A stretch of 64,000 nt of DNA from Marinilabiliales bacterium (lineage in GTDB: Bacteria; Bacteroidota; Bacteroidia; Bacteroidales; SZUA-534): NCBI GenBank assembly GCA_003512955.1, contig DOTG01000020.1:127038-191037 (forward strand). The letters run 5' to 3'. The notes under the pieces were generated by a model. It searched no databases. It had not been told where the DNA came from and saw only the letters and a list, made by a program, of their open reading frames with translations. This document shows positions 1 to 8,357 of this stretch, piece after piece (within the stretch, counting starts at the first letter, position 1; each line of letters starts with the position of its first letter). The position numbers and the translations under genes were made by a program.

Positions 1-1975
1 GTTCTTCCAGAGGTTTTTCGCGCCATTCTTCAATTTTCGTTTCGGCTTTGTCGGTATTTTTCACCGTTTCGGCAAATTCAATCAGCTTTTCTGCCGAATC
101 GGGTGTACGGTTCAGCACCACATCTTCCACCAGTTTCAATAAATCCTTCGGAATGTCGTCGTAAATCTGAATCATCCCCGGATTGAGAATAGCCATATCC
201 ATGCCCTCTTTAATGGCATAATACAAAAATACCGAGTGCATAGCTTCTCGTACGGTATTATTTCCCCGGAAACTAAAAGAAAGATTGCTCAAACCACCGC
301 TAATTTTGGCATGGGGCAGATTTTTCTTTATCCATTTGATGGCTTCAATAAATTCAACGGCATAATTGTTATGTTCCTCCATGCCGGTGGCTATGGCCAA
401 AATATTGGGGTCGAAAATAATATCCTCGGGCGGAAACCCCAATTGGTGTACCAAAATGTTGTAAGCCCGTTGGCATATCTCTGCTTTCCGGGCAGCAGTT
501 ACTGCTTGTCCCTGTTCGTCGAAGGCCATGATGACGGCGGCCGCACCATATTTTCGTATTTTTTTTGCTTTATCAATAAAGTCGGCCTCGCCCTCTTTTA
601 AACTGATGGAATTGACAATGGCCTTTCCCTGCAACACTTTTAAACCGGCTTCCAATGCTTCCCATTTCGAAGAGTCAATCATGATTGGAAGCTTCGAAAT
701 TTCAGGCTCCGAAACAATGTAATTGAGGAAAGTGGTCATCTCGCTAACAGCATCCAACAAGCCGTCGTCGAGGTTTACATCAATAATCTGGGCTCCTCCA
801 TCTACCTGGTTCCGGGCAATGCTCAGCGCCTCATCGTATTTCTTTTCACGGATAAGTTTGGCAAATTTCAGGGAACCGGAAACGTTGGTGCGTTCGCCGA
901 TGTTGGTAAAATTCCTTTCGGGACTGATATAAACCGGTTCCAATCCGCTCAAACGGGTTTCTGTCTTTAATTCAGTGATGGCATGTGGTTGGTAACCATT
1001 CACAATATCGGCAATAGCTTTTATATGCTCGGGACGGGTTCCACAACATCCTCCCACGATGTTAACCATGCGGTTTTCCAAGAAATATTGGATTTGCCCG
1101 GCCATGGTTTTGGGCAGTTCATCGTATTCGCCCAACTGGTTGGGCAAGCCGGCGTTGGGATATACCGAAATGTACCAAGGCGATTTTGAAGACAATTCCT
1201 CTAAATAAGGTCGTAACCCTTCGGCACCAAAGCTGCAATTGAGGCCAATGCTCAACAAATCCATGTGCGAAAGTGAAATAATAAATGCCTCCACGGTTTG
1301 TCCCGAGAGTGTCCGCCCGCTTTTATCGGCAATGGTAATGGACATCATGACAGGGAGTTTGGTGTTTCGCTTCTCAAAAGCATTCAACACTCCCACATAA
1401 GCCGCCTTGGCATTTAAAATATCAAAAACGGTTTCAATCAAAAGAATATCGGCCCCGCCTTCGATCAAACCTTCAGCCTGCTCCTGATATGCTTCTACCA
1501 ATTGGTCGAAGGTAACCGACCGTTTCGAAGGATCGTTCACATCGGGCGAAATAGAGGCCGTTTTATTGGTAGGCCCCATGGAACCCGCTACAAATCGGGG
1601 TTTCGCGGGATTTTTGGCAGTATATTCATCGGCCATTTCGCGGGCATTTTTAGCCGCCTGAACATTAATGCGGTACACCAAATGTTCCATGGAATAATCG
1701 GCTTGCGAAATACGGGTGGAGTTGAATGTGTTGGTTTCGATAATGTCGGAACCAGCATCCAGAAACATGCGGTGTATCTCTTTGCAAACATCGGGACGGG
1801 TCAACGAAAGCAGGTCGTTGTTCCCTTTCAAATCAACAGGATGGTTTTTAAACTCCTCGCCCCTAAAATCGGCCTCGGTGAGTTTATAACGCTGAATCAT
1901 GGTTCCGGTGGCCCCATCAAGCACCACAATCCGCTGTTTAATAATTTCTTCTATCTGACTTTTCTGACGTGACAT
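1..1975 (-). CDS. metH: Methionine synthase (cobalamin-dependent), N-terminal part, cut by window edge
   Basis: Reading the minus strand from an ATG at 1975 gives an open frame of about 658 codons that leaves the window. Residues about 1-320 are the homocysteine-binding domain: DGATGTMIQR lies near the start, and the zinc-ligand segments GLNCSFGAE and GGCCGT are present. The rest is the pterin-binding (methyltetrahydrofolate) domain with the segments NIGERTNVSGS and IDVNLDDG. The cobalamin and reactivation domains must lie beyond the edge. The enzyme transfers the methyl group of 5-methyl-THF to homocysteine in the cytosol. It is the last visible gene of the metY-metX-hom-metH run, so the SAM riboswitch upstream may control it, although a hairpin at 2000-2041 separates it from hom. 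Confidence 0.95.
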   Translation of the reverse strand, partial: MSRQKSQIEEIIKQRIVVLDGATGTMIQRYKLTEADFRGEEFKNHPVDLKGNNDLLSLTRPDVCKEIHRMFLDAGSDIIETNTFNSTRISQADYSMEHLVYRINVQAAKNAREMADEYTAKNPAKPRFVAGSMGPTNKTASISPDVNDPSKRSVTFDQLVEAYQEQAEGLIEGGADILLIETVFDILNAKAAYVGVLNAFEKRNTKLPVMMSITIADKSGRTLSGQTVEAFIISLSHMDLLSIGLNCSFGAEGLRPYLEELSSKSPWYISVYPNAGLPNQLGEYDELPKTMAGQIQYFLENRMVNIVGGCCGTRPEHIKAIADIVNGYQPHAITELKTETRLSGLEPVYISPERNFTNIGERTNVSGSLKFAKLIREKKYDEALSIARNQVDGGAQIIDVNLDDGLLDAVSEMTTFLNYIVSEPEISKLPIMIDSSKWEALEAGLKVLQGKAIVNSISLKEGEADFIDKAKKIRKYGAAAVIMAFDEQGQAVTAARKAEICQRAYNILVHQLGFPPEDIIFDPNILAIATGMEEHNNYAVEFIEAIKWIKKNLPHAKISGGLSNLSFSFRGNNTVREAMHSVFLYYAIKEGMDMAILNPGMIQIYDDIPKDLLKLVEDVVLNRTPDSAEKLIEFAETVKNTDKAETKIEEWREKPLEE

Positions 1976-1999
1976 TTTCTGTTTTTTTAATTTTTGAAC

Positions 2000-2041
2000 G
2001 TGGATTACACTGATTCCGGTAACCCGGAAACGCTGATCCAC
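2000..2041. repeat. Nested inverted repeat between hom and metH
   Basis: The outer arms are GTGGAT (2000-2005) and ATCCAC (2036-2041). The inner arms are TTCCGG (2014-2019) and CCGGAA (2024-2029) around TAAC. On the plus strand a T-rich stretch follows, and on the minus strand A/T-rich sequence follows. It could be a weak terminator or processing hairpin between hom and metH, or a copy of a dispersed intergenic palindrome. The sequence alone does not decide. Confidence 0.5.
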
Positions 2042-2094
2042 GCTGTTTTTTATTTAAATTTCTTATCTGCGGAAATCTGCGTGTCATTATTTGT

Positions 2095-3297
2095 TTAATA
2101 CGTATTTACCATATCACCCAAATAGGCAATAAAGACGTCCAATTTAGGGAGTAATTTTTTAATTTTTAACAGATTCTCCAGTTTAATGATACCAATAACG
2201 TAGCTGTTTTGTTTTGAGGTATAGCGCTCCTGAATTTCTTCAAAATCGAAATGGCTGAAATCAAGCGAATTAGAATACCTTAAGTAGATTCTCAGGGCGT
2301 GATTGGTGGAATACGTTGGCACGGTAAAATATTTCTGTTTTTTGTACTCGTATTTGTAATTGTGCAACCTTGCGGTAATATCCGACAGCACCGCCGAACC
2401 GGTAGGATGCCCGCCGGCTCCTTTTCCAAACATAAATTGTTTGTCATAGGCTTCGCCTTGAATCACCACTCCGTTGAATTCATCCTCAACTCCGTAAATG
2501 TATTTGTCGGGCGTAACCAGGCGGGGAAGCACGTAAAGCGTTATTTCATCTTTCCTGATTTTGGTAACCTGCGCTACTAATTTAATGCGATACCCTTTTT
2601 CGCGGGCGTACTGAATATCAAAACCCGATATTTTCGAGATGCCGTAATTCAATACATCATCGGGATTCACCACGGTTCCGAACCCGTGAACCGCCAGAAT
2701 GACCAATTTATAAAGGCTATCGAATCCTTCCACATCAAAAACCGGGTTACTTTCGGCAAAACCCAATTCCTGAGCCAGTTTCAAGGCTTTTGAATACTCC
2801 ATTTTATCGTTAAAAATGCGCGTCAAAATAAAATTCGACGAACCATTTAAAATCCCGGTAATCGACTTCAGCAAATCGTTGTCGTAATATTCTTCCAGGT
2901 TTCGGATAACCGGGATACTTCCACAGGCTGAAGCATCGTATAACAACGCGGTTTTGTGTTCCTTTTGTAACCGGATAAGTTCCGTAATGTGTGTGGCAAT
3001 CATCTTTTTATTGCCCGACACCACCGATATCCCTTGTTGCAGCGACTTTTTCACCATCTGGTAAGCATCGTCGGCATTGTCAATCAGCTCCACTATCAGG
3101 TTAATTTCAGGGTCGTTCAGCAAATCGTCAAAGTGAAAGGTAAAAATCCCGCTATCGAGTTTTCTGGTTTTATCCTTGCTTTTGATACAAATCCGCTTGA
3201 TGCTGGCCCGGGCATTGGGCGATTTTTCCAACACCTCATAAAGTCCTTGCCCCACAGTTCCAAAGCCGATTAACCCTATTTTTATTTGTGTGTTCAT
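2095..3297 (-). CDS. hom: Homoserine dehydrogenase
   Basis: This 400-residue protein begins with an NAD(P)-binding Rossmann fold (GLIGFGTVGQG near residues 8-18). It then carries the homoserine dehydrogenase catalytic region: NGSSNFILTRI, a GFAESNPVFDVEGFDSLYK segment, and a glycine-rich GKGAGGHPTGSAVLSD segment. About 75 C-terminal residues follow and may be an ACT-like regulatory region. It has no aspartokinase domain, so it is the monofunctional type. It reduces aspartate semialdehyde to homoserine. It starts 19 bp after metX ends, which suits an operon that makes homoserine for acylation by MetX and leads to methionine. Confidence 0.93.
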   Translation of the reverse strand: MNTQIKIGLIGFGTVGQGLYEVLEKSPNARASIKRICIKSKDKTRKLDSGIFTFHFDDLLNDPEINLIVELIDNADDAYQMVKKSLQQGISVVSGNKKMIATHITELIRLQKEHKTALLYDASACGSIPVIRNLEEYYDNDLLKSITGILNGSSNFILTRIFNDKMEYSKALKLAQELGFAESNPVFDVEGFDSLYKLVILAVHGFGTVVNPDDVLNYGISKISGFDIQYAREKGYRIKLVAQVTKIRKDEITLYVLPRLVTPDKYIYGVEDEFNGVVIQGEAYDKQFMFGKGAGGHPTGSAVLSDITARLHNYKYEYKKQKYFTVPTYSTNHALRIYLRYSNSLDFSHFDFEEIQERYTSKQNSYVIGIIKLENLLKIKKLLPKLDVFIAYLGDMVNTY

Positions 3298-3316
3298 ATT
3301 CTTATAAACCTGATTT

Positions 3317-4393
3317 CTAAATCCCTAAAAATTCTTTATAAATCCTGTTTTGTCTTTCAAACTCCAGCAAAAACCCATCGTGGCCATAAAACGATTCCAG
3401 CATCACCAACTGGCTACCTGGAATGTGTTTATGTATCAATTGCTGATCGTCAGTGGTAAAAAGGATGTCGGAAGAAATTGAAATAATCAACGATTTTGCC
3501 TTTATCTGTGCCAGGGCTTTCTGGTAGCCGCCCCTGTCCCGCCCCACGTTATGCGAATCGAGTGCCTTTGAAAGGTAATAATAGGAATAAGCGTTGAACC
3601 TATTTACCAGTTTATCTCCTTGGTGTTGCTGATACGAGCTGGCCTTATAATTATCGGTTTTTTCCGTGTCATCCTCTGCCTGCGTTTCGTTATAGGCAAA
3701 ACGGTTCCGATAGCTGATTAATGCCATGCTCCGGGCGGCTTTCATTCCATTTGCCCCACCATCGGGACGGTTTTCAAAAAAAGTAGCATCGGCCTGAATG
3801 GCCAACCGTTGGCTTTCGTTAAAAGCGGTAACCCACGGGGTGTTTACGGCATTGGTGGCCACATAAATGGCGTGTTCAAAAATATCGGGATTCATAATCG
3901 TCCATTCCAAGGCTTGATGCCCCCCAATGGAACAACCCAAAACCACGTAAATTTTACCGATTCCTAAATATTGCCGCAACAATTCATGCGCTTTTACCTG
4001 ATCACGGACTGTAACTTGTGGAAAGTTCAAAAAATAGGGCTCTCCGGTTCTTGGATCGATAGACAACGGCCCTGTACTGCCATAACAGGAGCCCAAAATG
4101 TTGGCACAAACAATAAAATAGTTGGCAGGATCAAAAAATTTACCTTCGCCCACCATTCCCGGCCACCAATCAACGGGATCAGAATTGGCGGTATAGGCAT
4201 GGCACATCCAAACCACATTACTTTGCTCCTTGTTGAGCGTTCCATAGGTGGTATAGGCAATCTCAATTTCGGGTAACTGCTCACCGCTCTCCAGCGTAAA
4301 AACCTGTTCGTGTTTCAGGTACTTTACATTCCGGCCCTCATCGTGCGAAAGATATTTCGGTTTAATCAAACATTCTGTCTCCGTTGTATCCAT
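3317..4393 (-). CDS. metX: Homoserine O-acetyltransferase
   Basis: An alpha/beta-hydrolase-fold acyltransferase of 358 residues. The nucleophile Ser155 sits in GCSIGGHQALEW, and Asp309 (SISSDILF) and His338 (YGHDGF) complete the triad. The N-terminal GPLSIDPRTGEPY segment is typical of MetX. It acetylates homoserine with acetyl-CoA, giving the substrate of MetY encoded just upstream (49 bp gap). By family the acyl donor could be acetyl- or succinyl-CoA. Acetyl is the usual case for MetX paired with MetY, but the sequence was not tested for the discriminating residue. Confidence 0.94.
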   Translation of the reverse strand: MDTTETECLIKPKYLSHDEGRNVKYLKHEQVFTLESGEQLPEIEIAYTTYGTLNKEQSNVVWMCHAYTANSDPVDWWPGMVGEGKFFDPANYFIVCANILGSCYGSTGPLSIDPRTGEPYFLNFPQVTVRDQVKAHELLRQYLGIGKIYVVLGCSIGGHQALEWTIMNPDIFEHAIYVATNAVNTPWVTAFNESQRLAIQADATFFENRPDGGANGMKAARSMALISYRNRFAYNETQAEDDTEKTDNYKASSYQQHQGDKLVNRFNAYSYYYLSKALDSHNVGRDRGGYQKALAQIKAKSLIISISSDILFTTDDQQLIHKHIPGSQLVMLESFYGHDGFLLEFERQNRIYKEFLGI

Positions 4394-4442
4394 TATAAAA
4401 GTATTGAATTATTGTTCATTACTCATTGTTCATTGCCAATTG

Positions 4443-5714
4443 TTAAAGCGCTTGTTCAAAATCGGCAATAATATCATCTATGTGTTCAATGCCCACCGAA
4501 ACCCGAATCAGGTTCGGGGTGATGTTGATATTCAGCAACTGCTCCTCGGTGAGTTGGCGGTGAGTCATGCTGGCCGGATGCACCACGCTGGTGCGGATAT
4601 CACCCACATGAACCACCAGTTTCGCCAATTGTAGCCGATTGATAAACTGCTTGGTTTCCTCGATTCCCCCTTTACACCCAAAAGCCAAAACGCCACTGGC
4701 ACCATCGGGCAAATATTTTTTCGACAATAGATGGTACGGACTTGAGGTTAATTCCGGGTATTTTACCCATTCAACCTGGGGTTGCTTCTCAAGCCATTGT
4801 GCCAATTGCAAGGTGTTTTTGCTATGGCGTTCCATCCGTAAAGCCAGGGTTTGGCAACCCTGAAAAGTTAAAAATGCGTTGAAAGGCGACAAGCAGGGTC
4901 CCAAATCGCGCAACAATTGGGTGCGGGCTTTTACCACAAAGGGATTGTCTTTAAAGTCGATGGCATAGCGTACGCCGTGGTAGCTGGTATCGGGCTCGGT
5001 AAATTCCGGAAATTTTCCGTTTTGCCAGTTAAAATTACCGCCATCAACAATCACACCTCCCAAACTTGTGGCATGGCCGTCGATAAATTTGGTGGTGCTG
5101 TGAATAACCACGTTGGCCCCATGTTTAAAGGGCTGACACAATACAGGAGTCGGAAAGGTGTTGTCGATAAGTAACGGCAACCCGTTTTTTGATGCAAAAA
5201 GGGAAAACTTCTCAAAATCGAGAACCTCCATTCCGGGATTGGTCAAACTTTCGGCAAAAACAAGTTTTGTATTTGGTTGAATGGCTTTCTGCAATTCTTC
5301 CAATGGTGCATCCTGATCGACAAAGGTGCACGTAATGCCAAACTTCTTTAACGTGGTAGAAAACAGGTTGATGGTCCCACCATACAGCGATTTGGCCGCA
5401 ACAAAATGATCGCCGTTGCTGCACAGGTTCAGGATGGCCAAAGTCACCGCAGCATGTCCCGACGACAAAGCCAAAGCCCCGGTTCCCCCTTCGAGCGAAT
5501 TGATTTTCTCCTCCAGTTGGTTTACCGTGGGGTTGCTGATACGCGAATAGATATGTGCAGTATCTTTCAAATCGAACACATCGCCAATCTGCTCGGCGGT
5601 ATCGAATTTGTAGGTGGTACTTTGAATGATCCCAGGTACGCGGGGTTCGGCGTTTTTAGGCTGGTAGCCGTCCTGAACGGCACGGGTGCCAATATGAAGT
5701 TTTTTAGTAGTCAT
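4443..5714 (-). CDS. metY: O-acetylhomoserine sulfhydrylase (aminocarboxypropyltransferase)
   Basis: A 423-residue PLP enzyme of the Cys/Met metabolism family. The PLP-binding lysine is Lys209 in HSTTKFIDGHATSLGG, and SSGHAAVTLAILNL is the cofactor-phosphate region. The length suits MetY better than the roughly 380-400-residue MetB/MetC. It replaces the acetyl group of O-acetylhomoserine with sulfide to give homocysteine directly. It is the first large gene of the operon. The start is ATG after an A/T-rich CATAAA, as is usual in Bacteroidota, which make little use of Shine-Dalgarno pairing. About 400 bp separate it from the SAM riboswitch, and that interval holds a small ORF and hairpins. Confidence 0.94.
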   Translation of the reverse strand: MTTKKLHIGTRAVQDGYQPKNAEPRVPGIIQSTTYKFDTAEQIGDVFDLKDTAHIYSRISNPTVNQLEEKINSLEGGTGALALSSGHAAVTLAILNLCSNGDHFVAAKSLYGGTINLFSTTLKKFGITCTFVDQDAPLEELQKAIQPNTKLVFAESLTNPGMEVLDFEKFSLFASKNGLPLLIDNTFPTPVLCQPFKHGANVVIHSTTKFIDGHATSLGGVIVDGGNFNWQNGKFPEFTEPDTSYHGVRYAIDFKDNPFVVKARTQLLRDLGPCLSPFNAFLTFQGCQTLALRMERHSKNTLQLAQWLEKQPQVEWVKYPELTSSPYHLLSKKYLPDGASGVLAFGCKGGIEETKQFINRLQLAKLVVHVGDIRTSVVHPASMTHRQLTEEQLLNINITPNLIRVSVGIEHIDDIIADFEQAL

Positions 5715-5951
5715 TTTATGTTGATTTTTTAGTTATTTAATACTCGAAATATTATTTTGTTATTTGTCTTTGGTGTGATTAATGAAGATTTCCTGTTTCA
5801 TACTGCTTTGTCTCGTGTCTGAATTCTCAAAATCTCTTAATCTTGCATTAGTGCTGTAACAATTCAATGGGATATTTACCTCCATCGGAATCAACTTTTT
5901 TACATAAAGAAATTAAAACGGATTTAAAGGTTCCTTGAACCAACAACCGGA

Positions 5952-6000
5952 GCTATGAAATAGCGTTTGGAGTAACGTTTAATTGCACCTATTGGTGCAT
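5952..6000 (-). other. Two hairpins in the metY leader, downstream of the SAM riboswitch
   Basis: On the minus strand, TGCACC-AATA-GGTGCA (6 bp stem) lies at about 5985-6000, and GCTAT-TTC-ATAGC (5 bp stem) at 5952-5964. The first hairpin contains the stop codon of the 38-codon small ORF. Neither is followed by a U-run, so they are not ordinary intrinsic terminators. They could be parts of an expression platform or protect the mRNA. Confidence 0.4.
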
Positions 6001-6105
6001 GGAGGCTTTTGAAAAGGCCAAGTGGTATGAAACAATGTAACCCAAGGCAAAAGCTTTTTGCACTTGATAAAGGTTTCTGGACAGTCGTGTAGAATTGTTT
6101 TTCAT
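5989..6105 (-). CDS. Small ORF (38 codons) between SAM riboswitch and metY
   Basis: An ATG at 6105, preceded by TTTAA, opens 38 codons ending in TAG at 5989. The product starts MKNNSTRLSRNLYQVQKAFA and ends in KASMHQ. It begins only 12 nt after the 3' strand of the riboswitch P1 helix, so ligand binding could affect its translation. It is not methionine-rich, so a simple methionine attenuator peptide is unlikely. The ORF is too short for a coding-statistics argument and no family was recognised. It could be a real small protein, a regulatory uORF, or chance. Confidence 0.4.
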   Translation of the reverse strand: MKNNSTRLSRNLYQVQKAFALGYIVSYHLAFSKASMHQ

Positions 6106-6117
6106 TTTAAATGTTCA

Positions 6118-6229
6118 GTTATAATTTCCTTTCCGGAATATCCGGTAGGTTAGGTATTAGCACCTTTCCTTTCAGGGGGAAGGTTGCTAGAGCTTCAACG
6201 AGCCTAATCTCTCTGCTCTTCTGTATAAC
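6118..6229 (-). promoter_or_regulatory. SAM-I (S-box) riboswitch
   Basis: On the minus strand the segment carries the S-box core GAAGCTCTAGCAACC and, further on, AAGGTGCTAATACC. P1 pairs GTTATA (6224-6229) with TATAAC (6118-6123). P2 pairs AGAGC with GCTCT, P3 pairs CCTT with AAGG, and P4 is CCGGA-TAT-TCCGG. S-box aptamers bind S-adenosylmethionine and shut down methionine genes. The genes downstream are metY, metX, hom and metH, exactly the expected regulon. No obvious U-run terminator follows, so control may be translational or use a different platform. Confidence 0.9.
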
Positions 6230-6261
6230 ATCAACCGTAAAAAGATCGTGTATTGCGAGTG

Positions 6262-6292
6262 CAAATATAGGGGCAATATTTTAAAATCAAAA
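6262..6292 (-). promoter_or_regulatory. Bacteroidota-type promoter for the met operon
   Basis: On the minus strand TATATTTG (6262-6269) matches the -7 element TAnnTTTG exactly. TTTTG (6288-6292) lies 18 bp upstream as the -33 element. Transcription would start near 6255, about 25 nt before riboswitch P1, so the aptamer would be near the 5' end of the mRNA. Confidence 0.7.
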
Positions 6293-6499
6293 TATTTTGA
6301 ACAAAAATGTTGCAGATTGTGAGGTTTTACTGCTGCAATTTTGGAGATTGAAAGATTTGTTATAAATATCTTTAAAAAGAGTTCATCCAAAATGTTATAC
6401 TGTCTGAATTTAACCTTTAAAAATTGTATTTAGCCACTATTCACACCTCAAAAACGCTATTCCATCTATTAAAATTTAAGAAACCTCAGTTAAAAATAT

Positions 6500-6507
6500 T
6501 AGTTTTG
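6500..6507 (+). promoter_or_regulatory. Promoter -7 element for hicB-hicA
   Basis: TAGTTTTG matches TAnnTTTG and lies 16 bp before the ATG of the antitoxin gene. No clear -33 TTTG was found. Confidence 0.45.
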
Positions 6508-6523
6508 TATAAATGAAAATACG

Positions 6524-6748
6524 ATGATCTACAATTTTACCGCAGAAATAATAAAAGACAACGAACTAAACCAATATATTGGGATAGTTCCAGGGTTACA
6601 CGGAGCTCATACACAAGCTCCAACATTAGATGAGCTATATAGAAACCTGAAAGAAGTCATAGAATTGTGTTTACTGGAAATGACAGATGACGAAAAGAAA
6701 GAACTTCCTCAATTTATTGGTACTCAGAACATATCAGTTGCTGTATGA
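6524..6748 (+). CDS. hicB: HicB-family antitoxin
   Basis: A 74-residue protein with the partial RNase-H-like fold of HicB: a beta-strand start (IYNFTAEIIK), then YIGIVPGLHGAHTQAPTLDELYRNL, where the family has a 'P-G-h-TqG-T-EA' pattern. It should bind and silence the HicA encoded next. No long C-terminal DNA-binding domain is present, so this is a short HicB. It overlaps hicA by ATGA (6745-6748), which suggests translational coupling. The antitoxin gene comes first here, the reverse of the common hicA-hicB order. Confidence 0.85.
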   Translation: MIYNFTAEIIKDNELNQYIGIVPGLHGAHTQAPTLDELYRNLKEVIELCLLEMTDDEKKELPQFIGTQNISVAV

Positions 6749-6981
6749 GTACAAAGTTGCCTGTTGTTAAAGTAAAAATTCTTGAAAGCCTTTTGTTCTT
6801 CTTGGGATTTGAAGCCAAACGACAAAGCGGAAGCCATGTTTTTTACCGTCACCCTGATGGAAGATATACGACACTCCCTCATCATGGCAACCAAGAAATA
6901 GGTCGACCATTGATCCGGCAAATTATTAGAGAAATTGACATTACACCTGACGGATTTTTAAAAATTCTCGAAGAACTCTAA
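6745..6981 (+). CDS. hicA: HicA-family mRNA interferase toxin
   Basis: A 78-residue dsRBD-like HicA (YcfA/UPF0395) protein. The conserved GSHVFYRHPDGR motif holds the catalytic His31, and the C-terminal LIRQIIREIDITPDGFLKIL helix is typical. HicA cleaves mRNA independently of the ribosome when it is not bound by HicB. All expected motifs are intact, so the toxin is probably functional. It is translationally coupled to hicB by a 4-bp overlap. Together they make a small two-gene stability or stress module on the chromosome. Confidence 0.88.
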   Translation: MSTKLPVVKVKILESLLFFLGFEAKRQSGSHVFYRHPDGRYTTLPHHGNQEIGRPLIRQIIREIDITPDGFLKILEEL

Positions 6982-6999
6982 CCCTTTTTTCAAACACCC

Positions 7000-7007
7000 T
7001 AAATTTG
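7000..7007 (+). promoter_or_regulatory. Promoter -7 element upstream of the 385-residue secreted protein
   Basis: TAAATTTG matches TAnnTTTG and lies 39 bp before the ATG at 7047. The -33 region is not convincing. Confidence 0.45.
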
Positions 7008-7046
7008 TTTAGCATTCAAAAATTACAGACCCTAAAACCTTAATAT

Positions 7047-8204
7047 ATGAAAAAACTAATGTCATTCTGCCTAATACTTGCCACATTCAGCCTTTCGGCC
7101 CAAATTGAGAATGAAATACGCTCGTATGTGGATAGTTCGGAAATTATCATTAGAAATGGCCGTCGGTATTTGGAAAAAAACCTTATGGATGGGAACTTTT
7201 CTAAAGCGACAGAGGTATATAACTTTTTGGCTGATAAAACAGAAAACAAGATTTATCTTGCCTTTTCGTACGATGAAGATTTGGGTTTGAACCTGTTGTT
7301 AAAAAACTTCTCCGATTTGAGCAATAAGGCCATCAATTACAGCCAATACTTTCCAAAATACACCCATAACCCGGAAATAAACCTGTACCCCGCCATTCAG
7401 GAGCAATTGGTAAAGCAGGAAAAAGAAGTCAGTTCGGCCATTGCCCAATCCGGTTTGTCCGATGAAGATAAAGATATGTTGTACATCTTTCTGTACCTGG
7501 TTGTGGCCGATAAAGCCGACGATATGTATTACAGCCAGATGAAGGAATTTCACAAAAAGTACCCACAAACCAAATATTTTGATTTTATCAACAACTACCT
7601 TCCCAGGGTTCGGGCCAGAGTCTCATCAGCTTACGGTTTTGGTGTTTCGGGAGTATTCCCTACCGGAAAACTCGGTGAAGGATTTAAAAGCAATGTCAAT
7701 TTTAACTTGTGCTGGGATTTTAATATCGGCAAGGTGTATTCCTCGCTGTATATGCAGGCGGGGGCTTTAAAAGTTAAGACTCCTTTTTCAGTGAACAATT
7801 CTGTTCAAACCATCACTTTCGATGAAGACGAAAACTTTACCTACCTAGATGCCGGCGTTCTTGTCGGCTATTTTGCGGTACGGAACGAGCATATTCATGT
7901 GGCCCCTTTTGGAGCCATTATGGGTACCAGCCTGACAAGCAACATGTACGACAACCCTGACGACGAAAAGTATGAACTGGATATTATCAGCTCATTTACA
8001 GCGGGATTAGGCCTAAAAACCGAAATCAAACTGTTCGATTACGAAATGCATAACTTTTATGGCAATGGATATGGCCAAAAATCGTATGTCAGCCTAAAAT
8101 TTGAAGGGGGCTATAACGTGATTGCCAAAACAGAATTCGATGAGTTCGATGGAGATGTGGCCTATGTCCGGGCTACATTGATGTGGGGGTTTGGAAGCTT
8201 TTAA
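7047..8204 (+). CDS. Secreted protein with C-terminal beta-barrel-like region, function unknown
   Basis: The 385-residue product starts with a signal peptide ending near FSLSAQ. Residues about 20-190 look helical and hydrophilic. From about residue 195 the pattern becomes alternating aromatic and small residues (VSSAYGFGVSGVFPTGKLG and later strands), ending in WGFGSF. A terminal Phe and strand-like repeats suit an outer-membrane beta-barrel protein. No enzymatic motif was seen and no family is recognised with confidence. It is monocistronic with its own promoter. Confidence 0.75.
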   Translation: MKKLMSFCLILATFSLSAQIENEIRSYVDSSEIIIRNGRRYLEKNLMDGNFSKATEVYNFLADKTENKIYLAFSYDEDLGLNLLLKNFSDLSNKAINYSQYFPKYTHNPEINLYPAIQEQLVKQEKEVSSAIAQSGLSDEDKDMLYIFLYLVVADKADDMYYSQMKEFHKKYPQTKYFDFINNYLPRVRARVSSAYGFGVSGVFPTGKLGEGFKSNVNFNLCWDFNIGKVYSSLYMQAGALKVKTPFSVNNSVQTITFDEDENFTYLDAGVLVGYFAVRNEHIHVAPFGAIMGTSLTSNMYDNPDDEKYELDIISSFTAGLGLKTEIKLFDYEMHNFYGNGYGQKSYVSLKFEGGYNVIAKTEFDEFDGDVAYVRATLMWGFGSF

Positions 8205-8333
8205 TGCCCCGGCAAACTGGTTCAACATTCCGGTTATAAAAGAAAAAGAACATCTTTCAAATGATTTATCTTCGCCCGAAGGGGTTAAACCATTCCCGCA
8301 AAAATTAATTTTTCAATAAATGAGTAAAAGTGC

Positions 8334-8341
8334 TATTTTTG
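8334..8341 (+). promoter_or_regulatory. Promoter -7 element for the MORN-repeat gene
   Basis: TATTTTTG matches TAnnTTTG, placing the start site near 8348 and leaving a leader of only about 10 nt before the ATG at 8358. Confidence 0.45.
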
Positions 8342-8357
8342 ATAAAAAAAGCCCCAA

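Noticed and set aside
2000..2041. Hairpin before metH as a cobalamin riboswitch
   Set aside because: The sequence is too short and lacks B12-box features.
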